Shown piece by piece: positions 17,023-26,768 of a stretch of 64,000 nucleotides of DNA. The stretch spans positions 1 through 64,000 of the forward strand of contig NZ_AGFU01000016.1 of the NCBI RefSeq assembly GCF_000226955.1, read 5' to 3'. The notes under the pieces are model-generated. The model searched no databases, was not told where the DNA came from, and saw only the letters and a list, made by a program, of their open reading frames with translations. Source of the DNA: Sphingomonas elodea ATCC 31461 (GTDB lineage Bacteria; Pseudomonadota; Alphaproteobacteria; Sphingomonadales; Sphingomonadaceae). Numbering within the stretch: position 1 is the stretch's first letter; each line of letters opens with the position of its first letter. The position numbers and the translations under genes were made by a program.

Positions 17023-17831
17023 TCGCCCAGCAGACGACCGCCACCGCCCCCAAGTCCGGCCCCGTGCTTCGCGATGCCGAGCGCGCCCGTGCCGCCGCGG
17101 CCAAGGCCGCAGCCCCTGCGCCTGCGCCTGCGGGCGAACCGCCGCGCTTCACCAAATGCATGGACCTCGCGACCGGGGACCCCACCGCCGCGATCAGCGA
17201 GGCGGTGAAATGGCGCACCGAGCAGGGCGGCATGTTCGCCCGCCAATGCCTGGCCGTTGCCTATGCCAACCAGAGCCGATGGGAATCGGCGGCCGCCGCC
17301 TTCGAGGAAGCGGCAGGCGAGGCAGAGAGCGCCAAGGACGGCACCCGCGCCGCCACCTACTGGACCCAGGCGGGCAACGCCTGGCTGGCGGCCGGCAAGC
17401 CACCCAAGGCGCGGGCCAGCTTCAATGCCGCGCTGGCTACCGGCGCGCTCAAGGGGCTGGGCTTGGGCGAGGCCTATCTCGACCGCGCCCGGGCGGCCGT
17501 CGCCTCGGGGGAGAATGCAGGCGCACGCGCCGATATCGACATCGCCCTGGCCAAGGCGGGGGACGATCCGCTTGCCTGGCTGCTTTCCGCCACCCTCGCC
17601 CGCCGCATGTCCGATCTGCCGCGCGCGCAGAAGGACATCGCCGAGGCCGTGAATCGCGCAGGCGACGACGCCGCGGTGCAGCTGGAAGCTGGCAACATCG
17701 CTGCGGCGAGCGGCGACGAGGCTGCCGCGAAAACGGCGTGGAACAAGGTGGTTACCGCCGCCCCGACCAGTCCGCAGGCGACGGCTGCGCGCGCGGCGCT
17801 CGCCCAGTTCGATCCGCCTCCCGCCAAATAG
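16998..17831 (+). CDS. Tetratricopeptide-repeat protein
   Basis: 277 residues with a short hydrophobic N-terminal segment (LLPLLLLIAQQTTA) that could be a signal peptide. Several TPR-like helix pairs follow (about residues 75-260: WESAAAAFEEAAGEAESAKDG, AGNAWLAAGKPPKARASFNAAL and EAGNIAAASGDEAAAKTAWN). TPR proteins are protein-interaction scaffolds; the partner is unknown. Overlap with the hydrolase gene indicates cotranscription. Confidence 0.82.
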   Translation: MLLPLLLLIAQQTTATAPKSGPVLRDAERARAAAAKAAAPAPAPAGEPPRFTKCMDLATGDPTAAISEAVKWRTEQGGMFARQCLAVAYANQSRWESAAAAFEEAAGEAESAKDGTRAATYWTQAGNAWLAAGKPPKARASFNAALATGALKGLGLGEAYLDRARAAVASGENAGARADIDIALAKAGDDPLAWLLSATLARRMSDLPRAQKDIAEAVNRAGDDAAVQLEAGNIAAASGDEAAAKTAWNKVVTAAPTSPQATAARAALAQFDPPPAK

Positions 17832-17900
17832 CCGGGTGGCGGGCGGCATCTGCCGCACCTATCTTGCCGCCAAGGCCAACCCAGGGAGCGTGCCACCCCC

Positions 17901-18335
17901 ATGAAGTTTCTCCACACCATGATCCGCGTCACCGATCCGGACGCGAGCATCGCCTTTTTCGAGCTGCTGGGCCTGAAGGAGACCCACCGGATCACCAGCG
18001 AGAAGGGCCGCTTCACGCTGATCTACCTCGCGTCCGAGGAAGACATCGACCCCGAAACCGGCCGCGGCCGGGCGGAGGTGGAGCTGACCCACAATTGGGA
18101 TCCCGAAACCTATAGCGGCGGCCGCAATTTCGGCCATCTCGCCTTCCAGGTCGACGACATCTACGAGACGTGCCAGCGGCTCCAGGATGCCGGCGTGACG
18201 ATCAACCGCCCGCCCCGCGACGGCCACATGGCGTTCGTTCGCACACCCGATGCGATCTCGATCGAACTGCTCCAGAAGGGCAGCCTGCCGCCGCAGGAGC
18301 CCTGGGCATCGATGCCGAACACCGGCGAATGGTAA
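17901..18335 (+). CDS. gloA: Lactoylglutathione lyase (glyoxalase I)
   Basis: 144 residues, single VOC domain. MIRVTDPDASIAFF, the ELTHNWD metal-ligand region, GGRNFGHLAFQVDD and PDAISIELLQ are the standard glyoxalase I motifs. It converts the methylglyoxal-glutathione hemithioacetal to S-lactoylglutathione in the cytoplasm, using a divalent metal (usually Ni or Zn). It stands 4 bases ahead of the gloB gene, so the two steps of methylglyoxal detoxification are cotranscribed. Confidence 0.95.
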   Translation: MKFLHTMIRVTDPDASIAFFELLGLKETHRITSEKGRFTLIYLASEEDIDPETGRGRAEVELTHNWDPETYSGGRNFGHLAFQVDDIYETCQRLQDAGVTINRPPRDGHMAFVRTPDAISIELLQKGSLPPQEPWASMPNTGEW

Positions 18336-18339
18336 GGCG

Positions 18340-19074
18340 ATGACCGCGCTCCAGATCGTCCGCCTGCCCGCCTTCACCGACAATTACCTGTGGCTCGTCC
18401 ATGATCCCGTGTCGGCGGAGACGATCGTGGTCGATCCCGGCGCGTCGGAGCCGGTGCTGGCGGCGCTCGACGAGCGCGGCTGGACGCTGACGGCGATCTG
18501 GAACACCCATTGGCACCCCGATCACACCGGCGGCAACGCGGCGCTCAAGACGGCAACCGGCTGCACCGTGATTGCCCCCGCCGCCGAGGCGGCGAAGATT
18601 CCGACGGCAGATCGTCTGGTGGCGGACGGGGATGTCGTCGCGATCGGTGCGCACCAGGCGGCGGTGATCGCGGTACCCGCCCACACCGCCGGGCATATCG
18701 CCTATCATCTGGCCGAGGATGCGGTGATATTCGTCGGCGACACGCTGTTCGCGATGGGCTGCGGGCGGCTGTTCGAGGGCACCGCCGACGACATGTTCGC
18801 CGCGATGCGCCGCCTGGACGCGCTGCCGGGCGAAACGCGGGTCTATTGCGCACACGAATATACCCTCAGCAACGCGCGCTATGCCGTGGTGGCCGAACCG
18901 GACAACGCCGCCATCGCCGTCCGCCTGGCCGAGGTCGAGCGCCTCCGTGCCGCGGGCGAGGCGACGGTGCCGACGACGATCGCGGACGAACGCGCCACCA
19001 ACCCCTTCCTGCGGGCAGCGGATGCGGTCATTCTGGCCAAGCGACGCGCCGCGAAGGATAGTTTCGTCGGCTGA
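18340..19074 (+). CDS. gloB: Hydroxyacylglutathione hydrolase (glyoxalase II)
   Basis: 244 residues. The metallo-beta-lactamase fold is shown by TFDNYLW-like AFTDNYLWL, the metal site THWHPDHTGG, AHTAGHIAYH, GDTLFAMGCGR and YCAHEYTLSN. It hydrolyses S-lactoylglutathione to D-lactate and glutathione. The ATG follows the gloA stop by four bases, so translation is coupled to the first enzyme of the pathway. Confidence 0.95.
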   Translation: MTALQIVRLPAFTDNYLWLVHDPVSAETIVVDPGASEPVLAALDERGWTLTAIWNTHWHPDHTGGNAALKTATGCTVIAPAAEAAKIPTADRLVADGDVVAIGAHQAAVIAVPAHTAGHIAYHLAEDAVIFVGDTLFAMGCGRLFEGTADDMFAAMRRLDALPGETRVYCAHEYTLSNARYAVVAEPDNAAIAVRLAEVERLRAAGEATVPTTIADERATNPFLRAADAVILAKRRAAKDSFVG

Positions 19075-19117
19075 GTCGTAGATCCTGAACGGCCGCAAAG
19101 GCTGGAGGAGAAAGAGG

Positions 19118-19519
19118 ATGCGTATCGTCATCACGCTGGGCGCCCTGGCCCTTGCCGGCTGCGCCCAGAATGCCGACTATCAGGCCGCCCGCGACGCGCA
19201 GGCGCGGCGGGAGCTTGCCAGCACGCTGGGCGACCGGGTGCCCGGGAAGCTGCAGGATTGCATCAACCCCGGCCTCACCGACGGCCCGCAAATCATCGAC
19301 ACCCGCACGCTGATCTATCGGCAGGGCGCGCGGCTGTATCGCAACGATCTCGTCTCCGAATGCCCGTCGCTTGCGCCGCTGACCACGGTGATCGTCGAGA
19401 TGCGCGGCAGCCAGCTTTGCCGGAACGATCAGTTCCGCGTGCTGACGCCGGGAACGAGCATCCCCAGCGGCTATTGCCGCCTCGGCAAGTTCACGCCCTA
19501 CACCCGGCCGAAGGGCTGA
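19118..19519 (+). CDS. Hypothetical lipoprotein
   Basis: 133 residues with a lipoprotein signal (LAGC, Cys15). Two further cysteine pairs in the mature part (DCINPG, SECPS, SQLCRNDQF, GYCRLGKF) suggest disulfides in the periplasm. No catalytic motif is seen. Similar small lipoproteins are common in sphingomonads; function unknown. ATG at 19118 follows GGAGGAGAAAGAGG. It converges with oligopeptidase B over a hairpin. Confidence 0.78.
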   Translation: MRIVITLGALALAGCAQNADYQAARDAQARRELASTLGDRVPGKLQDCINPGLTDGPQIIDTRTLIYRQGARLYRNDLVSECPSLAPLTTVIVEMRGSQLCRNDQFRVLTPGTSIPSGYCRLGKFTPYTRPKG

Positions 19520-19531
19520 ACCTTGCGTAAC

Positions 19532-19550
19532 CCTCCCCCGCAGGGGGAGG
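19532..19550. terminator. Short GC hairpin between convergent genes
   Basis: CCTCCCCC / GGGGGAGG with a three-base loop, followed by ATCGGG. It lies between convergent stop codons (19519 and 19559) and closely matches the hairpin at 8850-8867. Confidence 0.45.
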
Positions 19551-19558
19551 ATCGGGCG

Positions 19559-21676
19559 TCACTGCACGTTCAGCTGGTCGAGCGCGAAGGCGAGATATTC
19601 CGCATTCTGGTGATAGCGTTCGAACCGGCCGGACTTGCCGCCATGGCCCGCTTCCATGTTGACGCGGAACACCAGCGGGTTCCGGTCGGTCTTGGTCGCG
19701 CGCAGCTTCGCCACCCATTTGGTCGGCTCGTAATATTGCACCTGGCTGTCCCACAGCCCGGTGCCGACATACATCGCCGGATAGGCCTGCGCCGCCACGT
19801 TATCGTAGGGCGAGTAGCTGAGCATATAGTCGTAATAGCGCTGCTCGGCGGGGTTGCCCCATTCGTCGAACTCGCCGGTGGTCAGCGGGATCGAGGTGTC
19901 GAGCATCGTCGTCACCACGTCGACGAACGGCACCTGCGCGACGATCACCCGGTAATCCTGCGGCGCCATGTTCGCGACCGCGCCCATCAGCAGCCCGCCC
20001 GCGCTGCCGCCTTCCGCCGCCACCCGGCCCTTGGCGGCATAGCCCTGCGCCACCAGGAAGCGGGTCACGTCGATAAAGTCGGTGAAGCTGTTCTTCTTGT
20101 GGAAGATCTTGCCGTCGTCATACCATTTCCGACCCATCTCCTGCCCGCCGCGGATATGCGCGATGGCATAGACCATGCCGCGATCGAGCAGGCTCGGCAG
20201 CGTCGGGCGGAAGCTGGGATCGGTCGAATAGCCGTAGCTGCCATAGGCGTACTGGTAGAGCGCGGCGGTGCCGTCCTTCTTGAAGCCCTTGGCATAGACG
20301 AGGCTCACCGGCACCTTGGTCCCGTCGCGCGCCGTCGCCCAGACGCGTTCGGTAACGTATTTGGACGGGTCGTAGCCGGGCACCGGCTGCACCTTCAGCA
20401 CGGTGCGCTTGCCGGTCGCGGCGTCGACCTCATAGGTGGTGGTCGGCGTCACCAGCGAGCCATAGGTGTAGCGCAGCACCGGGCTGGCCGGATCCTCGTT
20501 GACGTCGAGGTTCATCACATAGGCGGGCTCGTCGGCGCTGACGAAGCTGCTCTTGCCGGTCGGGGTGCGGAGCCGCAGCCGCTTGTTGCCCCCCGAGCGC
20601 TCCTCGATCGCAAGAAAGCGGTCGAAGGGCTGGAAGCCTTCGATGAACACGCTGTCGCTGGTCGGAACCAGATCGGTCCAGCCCGCGCGGCCAGCCGCAG
20701 CCTTCGCGTCGGGCACCGTCATGATGCGGTAATTGGGCGCCTGCCAGTTGGTGCGGACGATCCAGCGCCCGCCGAGATGATCGGCCGTGTACAGGAAGTC
20801 CCGCTCGCGCGGCGCGACGGGCTTGAACGCCACCGGGTTGGCGGCGGACGCGCAGCGCTGCTCGTCGCTCACCGTCGAATGGAGGTTGATGCAGATATAG
20901 CGCTCGTCGGTAGTCGCGCCGATGCTCATGTAGAAGGTGTCGTCCTTCTCGGTGTAGATCAGCCGGTCGGCCGAGGCGGGCGTGCCGAGCACATGCGCCT
21001 TCACCCGGGTGCCGAGCAGCGTGACCGGGTCCTTCTCGACATAGAAGATCGTCTTGCCGTCCGCCGACCAGACGAGCCCAGGCTCGATATTGCCAACCGT
21101 GTCGGCGAGCAGCGTGCCGGTGGCGATATCCTTCACCTTCAGCACGTACTGCCGCCGTCCGACCAGGTCCTCGGCCCAGGCGATGCGGGTGTTGTCGGGG
21201 CTTACCCGCCAGCTGCCGATCTGGAAGAAGCTCTTGCCCTTGGCCATGGCGGGCTGGTCGAACAGCACCTGCTCGGGCGCGGCCATGCTGCCCTTGCGGC
21301 GCGCGATCACCGCATAGTCGGCGCCGGTATCGAAGCGGGTGTAGTAGAAATAGCCATGCTTGGCATAGGGGACGCTCGCGTCGTCCTGTTTGATGTGGCC
21401 GATCGTCTCGCGATAGAGCGTGTCCGCCATCGCTTTCGTCGGCGCCAGCACCGCATCTGCATAGGCGTTCTCGGCGGCGAGATAGGCCAGCATCTCGGGA
21501 TTCTTCCGCGTATCGTCGCGGAGCCAGTAATAGGGGTCCTCGCGCGTCGCGCCGAAGGGCGCCTTGACGGTGTAGGGCTTCTTTGCAGCGACCGGCGGCG
21601 TGGGGGCACTGGTCTGGGCGAGCAGCGGCGCTGCAGCGGCACCGGCCAGCAGCGTGGCGAGAACGAGCTTTTTCAT
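19559..21676 (-). CDS. ptrB: Oligopeptidase B / prolyl oligopeptidase family, exported
   Basis: 705 residues. A signal peptide (LATLLAGAAAAPLLAQ) is followed by a seven-bladed propeller and the C-terminal S9 hydrolase domain: catalytic Ser in GGSAGG, Asp in the LWDSQVQY region, His in AGHGGKSG. The overall layout (DPYYWLRDD start, RVWATARDGTKVPVSLVY) is that of S9A oligopeptidase B, which cleaves short peptides after basic residues. The signal peptide places it in the periplasm. ATG at 21676. Upstream is a repeat region separating it from hslU. Confidence 0.93.
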   Translation of the reverse strand: MKKLVLATLLAGAAAAPLLAQTSAPTPPVAAKKPYTVKAPFGATREDPYYWLRDDTRKNPEMLAYLAAENAYADAVLAPTKAMADTLYRETIGHIKQDDASVPYAKHGYFYYTRFDTGADYAVIARRKGSMAAPEQVLFDQPAMAKGKSFFQIGSWRVSPDNTRIAWAEDLVGRRQYVLKVKDIATGTLLADTVGNIEPGLVWSADGKTIFYVEKDPVTLLGTRVKAHVLGTPASADRLIYTEKDDTFYMSIGATTDERYICINLHSTVSDEQRCASAANPVAFKPVAPRERDFLYTADHLGGRWIVRTNWQAPNYRIMTVPDAKAAAGRAGWTDLVPTSDSVFIEGFQPFDRFLAIEERSGGNKRLRLRTPTGKSSFVSADEPAYVMNLDVNEDPASPVLRYTYGSLVTPTTTYEVDAATGKRTVLKVQPVPGYDPSKYVTERVWATARDGTKVPVSLVYAKGFKKDGTAALYQYAYGSYGYSTDPSFRPTLPSLLDRGMVYAIAHIRGGQEMGRKWYDDGKIFHKKNSFTDFIDVTRFLVAQGYAAKGRVAAEGGSAGGLLMGAVANMAPQDYRVIVAQVPFVDVVTTMLDTSIPLTTGEFDEWGNPAEQRYYDYMLSYSPYDNVAAQAYPAMYVGTGLWDSQVQYYEPTKWVAKLRATKTDRNPLVFRVNMEAGHGGKSGRFERYHQNAEYLAFALDQLNVQ

Positions 21677-21732
21677 GGAGTCCCCCGGGATCTAGTCGAT
21701 GCGGGGAACCTGCCAGAACGCCGGGGCACTTC

Positions 21733-21842
21733 AAGCCCCTCCTCCTTGGAGGAGGGGTCGGGGTGGAGGGATTCCAGAACGCTGGTTGGTCTCGGTGAGA
21801 CCCTACCCCACCCCAACCCCTCCCCTGGATGAGAGGGGCTTA
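21733..21842. repeat. Intergenic GC-rich inverted repeat
   Basis: Two partly complementary arms: AAGCCCCTCCTCCTTGG at 21733 onward and CCCCTGGATGAGAGGGGCTT ending 21842, with internal hairpins (CCTCCTTGGAGG). It lies between the hslU stop (21851) and the oligopeptidase start. It is of the same general type as the repeat at 23155-23257. It may end hslU transcription or be a degenerate REP-like element. Confidence 0.55.
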
Positions 21843-21850
21843 GACCTAGA

Positions 21851-23143
21851 TCACAGCACGTAGCGGCTGAGATCCGTGTTCCGCGCCACGCTGGCCAGCT
21901 GCTGGTCGACATAGGCCGCGTCGATCACCACGGCGCTGCCCGAGCGGTCCTCGGCCTCGAAGCTGACTTCCTCGAGCAGCTTCTCCATCACCGTCTGGAG
22001 CCGCCGTGCACCGATATTCTCGACCTCGGCATTCACCTCGGCAGCGATCTTCGCCACCGCGCGAATGCCGTCCTCGGTGAAGTCGATCGAGACGCCCTCG
22101 GTGCCGAGCAGCGCGGCATATTGCCGCACCAGGCTCGCCTTGGTGTCCGAAAGGATCGCGACGAAATCCTCCTCGGTCAGCGCCTTCAGCTCCACCCGGA
22201 TCGGCAGGCGGCCCTGCAGCTCGGGCAGCAGGTCGCTGGGCTTCGCCACATGGAACGCGCCGGAGGCGATGAACAGGATATGGTCCGTCTTCATCGGGCC
22301 GTACTTGGTGGCCACCGTGGTGCCCTCGATCAGCGGCAGCAGGTCGCGCTGCACGCCTTCGCGGCTCACCGAACCGCCGCGCACGTCGGACACGGCGATC
22401 TTGTCGATCTCGTCGAGAAAGACGATCCCGTTCGCCTCGGCGTCCGCAAGCGCCACCCGGCTCACCTCGTCCTGGTCGAGGCGCTTGTCGGCTTCTTCCT
22501 CGACGAGCTTCTCCCAGGCCGAGCGCACGTTCAGCTTGCGGCGCTTGAGCGGGGTGCCGGTCAGGCCCTTCATCATCTCCGACAGGTTGATCATCTGCGG
22601 CGCGCCGCCGGGGATGTCGAACGGCATCTGCGGCGCCTGCTCCACCTCGATCTCGATCTCGGTGGCGTCGAGCAGCCCCTCGTTGAAGCGCTGCTTGAAC
22701 GCCTCGCGCGTCGCGGTGCTCGAATCCTTGCCGGTCAGCGCGTCGAGCAGCCGGCCCATCGCCGCTTCCTCGGCCTTGTCCTTCACCGCCGAGCGGCGGC
22801 GCTCCTTCTCCAGCCGAATCGCTTCCTCGACCAGGTCGCGGGCGATCTGCTCGACGTCGCGGCCGACATAGCCGACCTCGGTGAACTTGGTCGCTTCCAC
22901 CTTCACGAAGGGCGCATCGGCCAGCTTGGCGAGGCGGCGGCTGATCTCGGTCTTGCCGCAGCCGGTGGGCCCGATCATGAGGATGTTCTTCGGCGTCACC
23001 TCGTCGCGGAGGTCGGCCGAGAGCTGCTGCCGGCGCCAGCGGTTGCGAAGTGCTACCGCGACGGCCTTCTTGGCGTCCTTCTGGCCGATGATGTGCGCGT
23101 CGAGCGCGGCGACGATCGTCTTGGGGGTGAGGTTCTGGTTCAT
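21851..23143 (-). CDS. hslU: HslU ATPase subunit of the HslUV protease
   Basis: 430 residues, the normal size. Walker [10 protein letters not shown] (58-66), pore loop GYVG (91-94), Walker [11 protein letters not shown], the I-domain between about residues 110 and 210, and the C-terminal tail ending RYVL, which docks into HslV. It unfolds substrates and passes them to the HslV protease chamber in the cytoplasm. It is downstream of hslV on the same strand, separated by a 118-base repeat region rather than by the usual short gap. Confidence 0.97.
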   Translation of the reverse strand: MNQNLTPKTIVAALDAHIIGQKDAKKAVAVALRNRWRRQQLSADLRDEVTPKNILMIGPTGCGKTEISRRLAKLADAPFVKVEATKFTEVGYVGRDVEQIARDLVEEAIRLEKERRRSAVKDKAEEAAMGRLLDALTGKDSSTATREAFKQRFNEGLLDATEIEIEVEQAPQMPFDIPGGAPQMINLSEMMKGLTGTPLKRRKLNVRSAWEKLVEEEADKRLDQDEVSRVALADAEANGIVFLDEIDKIAVSDVRGGSVSREGVQRDLLPLIEGTTVATKYGPMKTDHILFIASGAFHVAKPSDLLPELQGRLPIRVELKALTEEDFVAILSDTKASLVRQYAALLGTEGVSIDFTEDGIRAVAKIAAEVNAEVENIGARRLQTVMEKLLEEVSFEAEDRSGSAVVIDAAYVDQQLASVARNTDLSRYVL

Positions 23144-23154
23144 GTCTTCTTCTT

Positions 23155-23257
23155 CCCCCCTCCCGCTTGCGGGAGGGGTCGGGGGAGGGGATGACCGCGG
23201 CGGGCAGGACGGTGGGAGAGCATCCCCTCCCCTAGCCCCTCCCGCAAGCGGAAGGGG
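23155..23257. repeat. Inverted repeat between hslV and hslU
   Basis: Arms CCCCTCCCGCTTGCGGGAGG near 23160 and CATCCCCTCCCCTAGCCCCT near 23221, each also forming an internal hairpin (CCCGCTTGCGGG, CCCGCAAGCGG). The arms are complementary to each other over about 35 bases. It occupies the gap between hslV and hslU and could attenuate or stabilise the operon message. Confidence 0.6.
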
Positions 23258-23260
23258 AAC

Positions 23261-23827
23261 TCAGTTGGCCGCGTCCAGCGTCTCCACGGTCAGCCGGTCG
23301 TTGGTGTACACACACAGCTCGCCGGCGATTCCCATCGCCTTGCGCGCGACCACTTCGGCATCGGGTTCGTACTCGATCAGCGCGCGCGCCGCAGAGAGCG
23401 CGAAGTTCCCGCCCGATCCGATCGCCGCGACGGTGCCATGCTCGTGCGCCTCGGGCTCGAGAACGTCGCCATTGCCGGTGATCACCAGCGTCACGTCGCG
23501 ATCGGCGACGAGCAGCATCGCCTCCAGGTTGCGGAGATATTTGTCGGTGCGCCAGTCCTTGGCGAGCTCCACCGCCGCGCGCAGCAGCTGGCCGTGGTGG
23601 CGCTCCAGCTTGGCCTCCAGCCGCTCGAACAGGGTGAAGGCATCGGCGGTGGCGCCGGCGAAGCCCGCGATCACCTTGCCGTCCCCCAGCGGGCGCACCT
23701 TGCGGGCGTTGGGCTTCATCACGGTGTTGCCGGCCGAAACCTGGCCGTCCCCTGCGATGACTACCTTGCCGGATTTGCGCACGGAGAGGATCGTCGTGCC
23801 GTGCCACACGGTGTTCTTGTCACTCAT
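23261..23827 (-). CDS. hslV: HslV protease subunit
   Basis: 188 residues. The N-terminal-nucleophile threonine is preceded here by a ten-residue leader ([10 protein letters not shown]), and the mature protein would start at Thr11 ([10 protein letters not shown]), so it is autoprocessed as in many alphaproteobacteria. GDGQVSAG and [13 protein letters not shown] are typical. It forms the proteolytic chamber partnered by HslU. The gene is upstream of hslU. Confidence 0.96.
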   Translation of the reverse strand: MSDKNTVWHGTTILSVRKSGKVVIAGDGQVSAGNTVMKPNARKVRPLGDGKVIAGFAGATADAFTLFERLEAKLERHHGQLLRAAVELAKDWRTDKYLRNLEAMLLVADRDVTLVITGNGDVLEPEAHEHGTVAAIGSGGNFALSAARALIEYEPDAEVVARKAMGIAGELCVYTNDRLTVETLDAAN

Positions 23828-23931
23828 GGACGCGCATATGGGTGGCGGGTGCGGGCGTGCAAAGGGGGAGTTCCCCTAAAGCCGCGTCCGCGCAACGATC
23901 CGACGATGTGAAGGAATGCTTGGGTGTGGCT

Positions 23932-24008
23932 TGGTCGGGGCGACAGGATTCGAACCTGCGACCCCCACACCCCCAGTGTGATGCGCTACCAGGCTGCGCT
24001 ACGCCCCG
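23932..24008 (-). tRNA. tRNA-Pro (anticodon GGG)
   Basis: A complete cloverleaf is readable on the minus strand: acceptor CGGGGCG / CGCCCCG, D-arm GCGC...GCGC, anticodon stem TCACA / TGTGG with loop CTGGGGG (anticodon GGG), T-stem GCAGG / CCTGT with TTCGAAT loop, discriminator A and an encoded CCA. 77 bases with the CCA. It reads CCC/CCU codons. It lies between hslV and the ROK kinase gene, on the same strand. Confidence 0.95.
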
Positions 24009-24066
24009 ACCGAGGGTGCGCCCTGTATGCCGCTTGGGCGCAGGACGCAACCCCCAAACGCCCGAA

Positions 24067-24957
24067 TCACCGATCGAGCGCTTCCAGCCCCATCGCGATC
24101 GCGCCCAGCGGCCCCGCCATGTCGCCCAGCCCCGGCGGGCCGATGCGGGTGTCGAGCTCGGCGCAATAGCCGGCCAGCGCGCCATAGCCGTTGATCATCG
24201 CCGCGACCTTTTCGCGCACAGCGCCGAACAGTTGCGGCCGCTTGGTCATCACGCCGCCGCCGATCGCGATGCGTTCGGGCGCGAGCGACACGATCAGATT
24301 GTGGAGCAGTGCCGCCAGATCATGCGCGAAATACTCCCATTCGGGCGCGTCGTCGGCCACCTCCTGCCCCGGACGGCCGAATCGCGCCGCCAGCGCCGGG
24401 CCCGATAGTAGCCCCTCGGCGCAGTCGCCATGATAGGGGCACCAGCCCTTGAACGTGTCACCGGGCGCGCGGGCCGAGCGCATGTGCCCCGCCTCGCCAT
24501 GCGCATAACCCATGATCGGCCGGCCATTGGCCACCAGCCCCACGCCCACGCCGGTGCCGATGGTGATATAGGCATGGGTGGAAAGCCCGGCCGAGGCGCC
24601 CCAGCGCGCTTCGGCGAGCGCCGCGCCGTTGACGTCGGTCTGGATCGCCAGCGGCTTCCCGTAGCGCGCCGCCAGTCGCTTGGTGAGATCGGTGTCGTTC
24701 CACCCCGGCTTGGTGGTCGCCACGATCGAACCGAAATCGGGCCGCGCGGGATTCAGTTCGATGGGCCCGAAGCTGGCGATGCCGATCGCGTCGAACTGCC
24801 AGCCGTCGAGCACCGATTCGATCGCCGCCAGCGTCGTCGCCGGGTCGGTCGTCGGCACGACATGCTGTTCGCGCACGTCGCCCGGCCCGCTGCCCAGGGT
24901 TGCCACACATTTGGTTCCGCCCAGCTCCAGGCCGGCAATCGAAAGGTTTGCAGTCAT
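24067..24957 (-). CDS. ROK-family sugar kinase (fructokinase-like)
   Basis: 296 residues. The ATP-binding [15 protein letters not shown], catalytic Asp region ([15 protein letters not shown]), GTGVGVGL, and the ROK zinc motif with [10 protein letters not shown] are all present; the exact placement and GEAGHM preceding it match bacterial fructokinases (ScrK/GmuE-type). It phosphorylates fructose or a related hexose in the cytoplasm. It sits alone, with a small membrane gene 46 bases upstream on the same strand. Confidence 0.9.
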   Translation of the reverse strand: MTANLSIAGLELGGTKCVATLGSGPGDVREQHVVPTTDPATTLAAIESVLDGWQFDAIGIASFGPIELNPARPDFGSIVATTKPGWNDTDLTKRLAARYGKPLAIQTDVNGAALAEARWGASAGLSTHAYITIGTGVGVGLVANGRPIMGYAHGEAGHMRSARAPGDTFKGWCPYHGDCAEGLLSGPALAARFGRPGQEVADDAPEWEYFAHDLAALLHNLIVSLAPERIAIGGGVMTKRPQLFGAVREKVAAMINGYGALAGYCAELDTRIGPPGLGDMAGPLGAIAMGLEALDR

Positions 24958-25003
24958 GCAGATCCGCTAGCGCGCCGCGCCGCGCGGGGGAAGCCCGTGC
25001 AGC

Positions 25004-25120
25004 TCAAAGATCGCGCGGATGCATATAGTCGCTAAGGCTTACAAAGGCGAGCGCCGCCGTGAACACGCCCATCGCCGCCAGAACCATATAGAGATAATTG
25101 CCACCAATAACGTCGAGCAT
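25004..25120 (-). CDS. 38-residue single-pass membrane protein, divergent from fixL
   Basis: Sequence starts [18 protein letters not shown] and continues [20 protein letters not shown]: one membrane helix (about residues 9-29) with a charged C-terminal tail. A perfect ribosome site GGAGG lies five bases before the ATG, which supports a real gene although it is tiny. It is divergent from fixL, and an FNR/FixK-type box (25174-25187) stands 54 bases upstream of its ATG. No family is recognised; small single-helix proteins of this kind often accompany respiratory oxidases, but that is speculation. Confidence 0.65.
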   Translation of the reverse strand: MLDVIGGNYLYMVLAAMGVFTAALAFVSLSDYMHPRDL

Positions 25121-25173
25121 ATCCGCCTCCATCTGGAAGAGCGGAACGTTCACGCATTTGTCAGGTCTTTACT

Positions 25174-25187
25174 TTGACCCCGATCAA
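25174..25187. promoter_or_regulatory. FNR/FixK-type binding site
   Basis: TTGAC-CCCG-ATCAA, matching the FNR/FixK consensus TTGAT-N4-ATCAA at 9 of 10 positions. It lies between the divergent 38-residue gene and fixL, about 54 and 67 bases from the two start codons. Candidate -10 elements exist but are weak on both sides, so which gene it controls is unclear. This site also excludes the upstream in-frame start at 25098 for fixL. Confidence 0.6.
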
Positions 25188-25253
25188 ATTCTGGCGTTTC
25201 GGCGGCAGGTTGCGTACGATCATGCAAGCTACGAGGTACAAACACCGGAGTTT

Positions 25254-26768
25254 ATGACACAAAGGCCGAGCCATGACCCTGCGGCAATGGCGCTCCTGTT
25301 CGAGGCGGCGACCGATCGGGGCGTGATCCTGCTCGATGCCGAGGGGCAAATCGCAAGCTGGAGCCGCGGCGTCGAACTGCTAGACGGCTGGCAACCCGAA
25401 GATCTGGCCGGCGCCGGCCTTTCGCTCCACTACCCGCCTGGCGAAGCCGCCGCCGGAAAGCCGGCGCGCGACCTTGCCCGCGCCCGCAGCGAGGGCCGGC
25501 TGATCGAGGAGGGCTGGCGGGTGCGCCGCGACGCCAGCGAGTATCTGGCCGAGGTACAGCTCACCGCCCTCCGCGATCCGGACGGATCCTTGCGCGGCTA
25601 TGCCGAGGTGTTCCGCGACATCACCGATCACAAGGCCTCGCAGACCGCCCTGGCCGGCAGCGCGCTGCACCTGCGCTCGATCCTCGCCACCGTGCCCTCT
25701 GCGATGGTAGTGATCGACGACCAGGGCATCATCCTCTCGTTCAGCGCGGCGGCCGAGCGGCTGTTCGGCTGGACCGAGGCGGACGTGATCGGGCGCAACG
25801 TCAGCATGCTGATGCCCGCGCCGGATGCGCAGCTGCACGACAGCTATCTCGCCCGCTACATGACCACCGGCGAGCGCCGGGTGATCGGCATCGGCCGCAT
25901 CGTCGTCGGCCAGCGGCGCGACGGCACCGACTTCCCGATGGAGCTGCAGGTCGGCGAGGCGAGCAGCGAGGGCAACCGCATCTTCACCGGCTTCATCCGC
26001 GACCTGACCGACGAGCAGCGCGCCGAGCTGCGGTTGAAGGAGCTGCAGTCGGAGCTGATCCATGTCTCGCGCCTTTCGGCGATGGGCACGATGGCCTCCA
26101 CGCTGGCACACGAACTGAATCAGCCGCTCACCGCCATCACCAATTATCTGGAAGCCGGCCGCAACCTGATGGCGCGCGACAACCAGGACCCCGAGGATCA
26201 GGCGATGATCCAGGAGGCGATGGAGGAATCGGTGAAGGAGGCACTGCGGGCGGGCAACATCGTGCGCCGGCTCCGCCAGTTCGTCGCGCGGGGCGAGGCG
26301 GACATGGGGCTGGTCGACCTGCCGCGGCTGATCGACGAGGCCAGCCGCCTGGCGCTCACCGGATCGCGCGAACTGGGCGTCCGCGCCTTCTACGCGCTCG
26401 ATCCGCACGCCACCGCGGTGCTGTGCGACCGGGTGCAGATCCAGCAGGTGCTGGTCAACCTGATCCGTAACGCGATCGAGGCGATGGCGGCGAGCCCGGT
26501 GCGAGAGATCACCATCGGATCGGAGCTGGCGCCGCGCAACCTGGTACGGCTGTGGGTGGCGGATACCGGCCCCGGCATCGCCCCCGAACAGGCCCCACGG
26601 CTGTTCCAGGCCTTCGCCACCACCAAGGAGGCAGGCATGGGCCTGGGCCTCTCCATCTGCCGCACCATCGTCGAGGCGCATGGCGGCCGCATCTGGGCCG
26701 AGCCGCGCGAGGAGGGCGGCACCATCTTCAATTTCACCCTCATGTCCGCAAACGAGGAACCCGCATGA
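25254..26768 (+). CDS. fixL: FixL-type oxygen-sensing PAS histidine kinase
   Basis: 504 residues. Two PAS domains (about 10-125 and 138-255), the second carrying the FixL haem signature: [12 protein letters not shown] with His195 as the proximal ligand, [19 protein letters not shown] with Arg215 equivalent to the O2-contacting Arg. A HisKA box [15 protein letters not shown] (His286), then N (RNAIEAM), G1 (DTGPGI) and G2 boxes. It autophosphorylates under low oxygen and passes the phosphate to FixJ. No membrane segment is seen. Start is the ATG 25254 (GGAG upstream); the longer frame to 25098 would include the FNR box. It overlaps fixJ by 4 bases. Confidence 0.93.
   Translation: MTQRPSHDPAAMALLFEAATDRGVILLDAEGQIASWSRGVELLDGWQPEDLAGAGLSLHYPPGEAAAGKPARDLARARSEGRLIEEGWRVRRDASEYLAEVQLTALRDPDGSLRGYAEVFRDITDHKASQTALAGSALHLRSILATVPSAMVVIDDQGIILSFSAAAERLFGWTEADVIGRNVSMLMPAPDAQLHDSYLARYMTTGERRVIGIGRIVVGQRRDGTDFPMELQVGEASSEGNRIFTGFIRDLTDEQRAELRLKELQSELIHVSRLSAMGTMASTLAHELNQPLTAITNYLEAGRNLMARDNQDPEDQAMIQEAMEESVKEALRAGNIVRRLRQFVARGEADMGLVDLPRLIDEASRLALTGSRELGVRAFYALDPHATAVLCDRVQIQQVLVNLIRNAIEAMAASPVREITIGSELAPRNLVRLWVADTGPGIAPEQAPRLFQAFATTKEAGMGLGLSICRTIVEAHGGRIWAEPREEGGTIFNFTLMSANEEPA

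Noticed and set aside
19523-21832. Long rightward open frame opposite oligopeptidase B
   Set aside because: The protein has composition typical of an antisense frame (His, Arg, Gly, Asp rich) and no family motif, while the opposite strand encodes a complete S9 peptidase.
25098-25253. Longer N-terminus for FixL
   Set aside because: The extra 52 codons would include the FNR-type box and lack protein character; ATG 25254 has a ribosome site and gives the usual FixL start.
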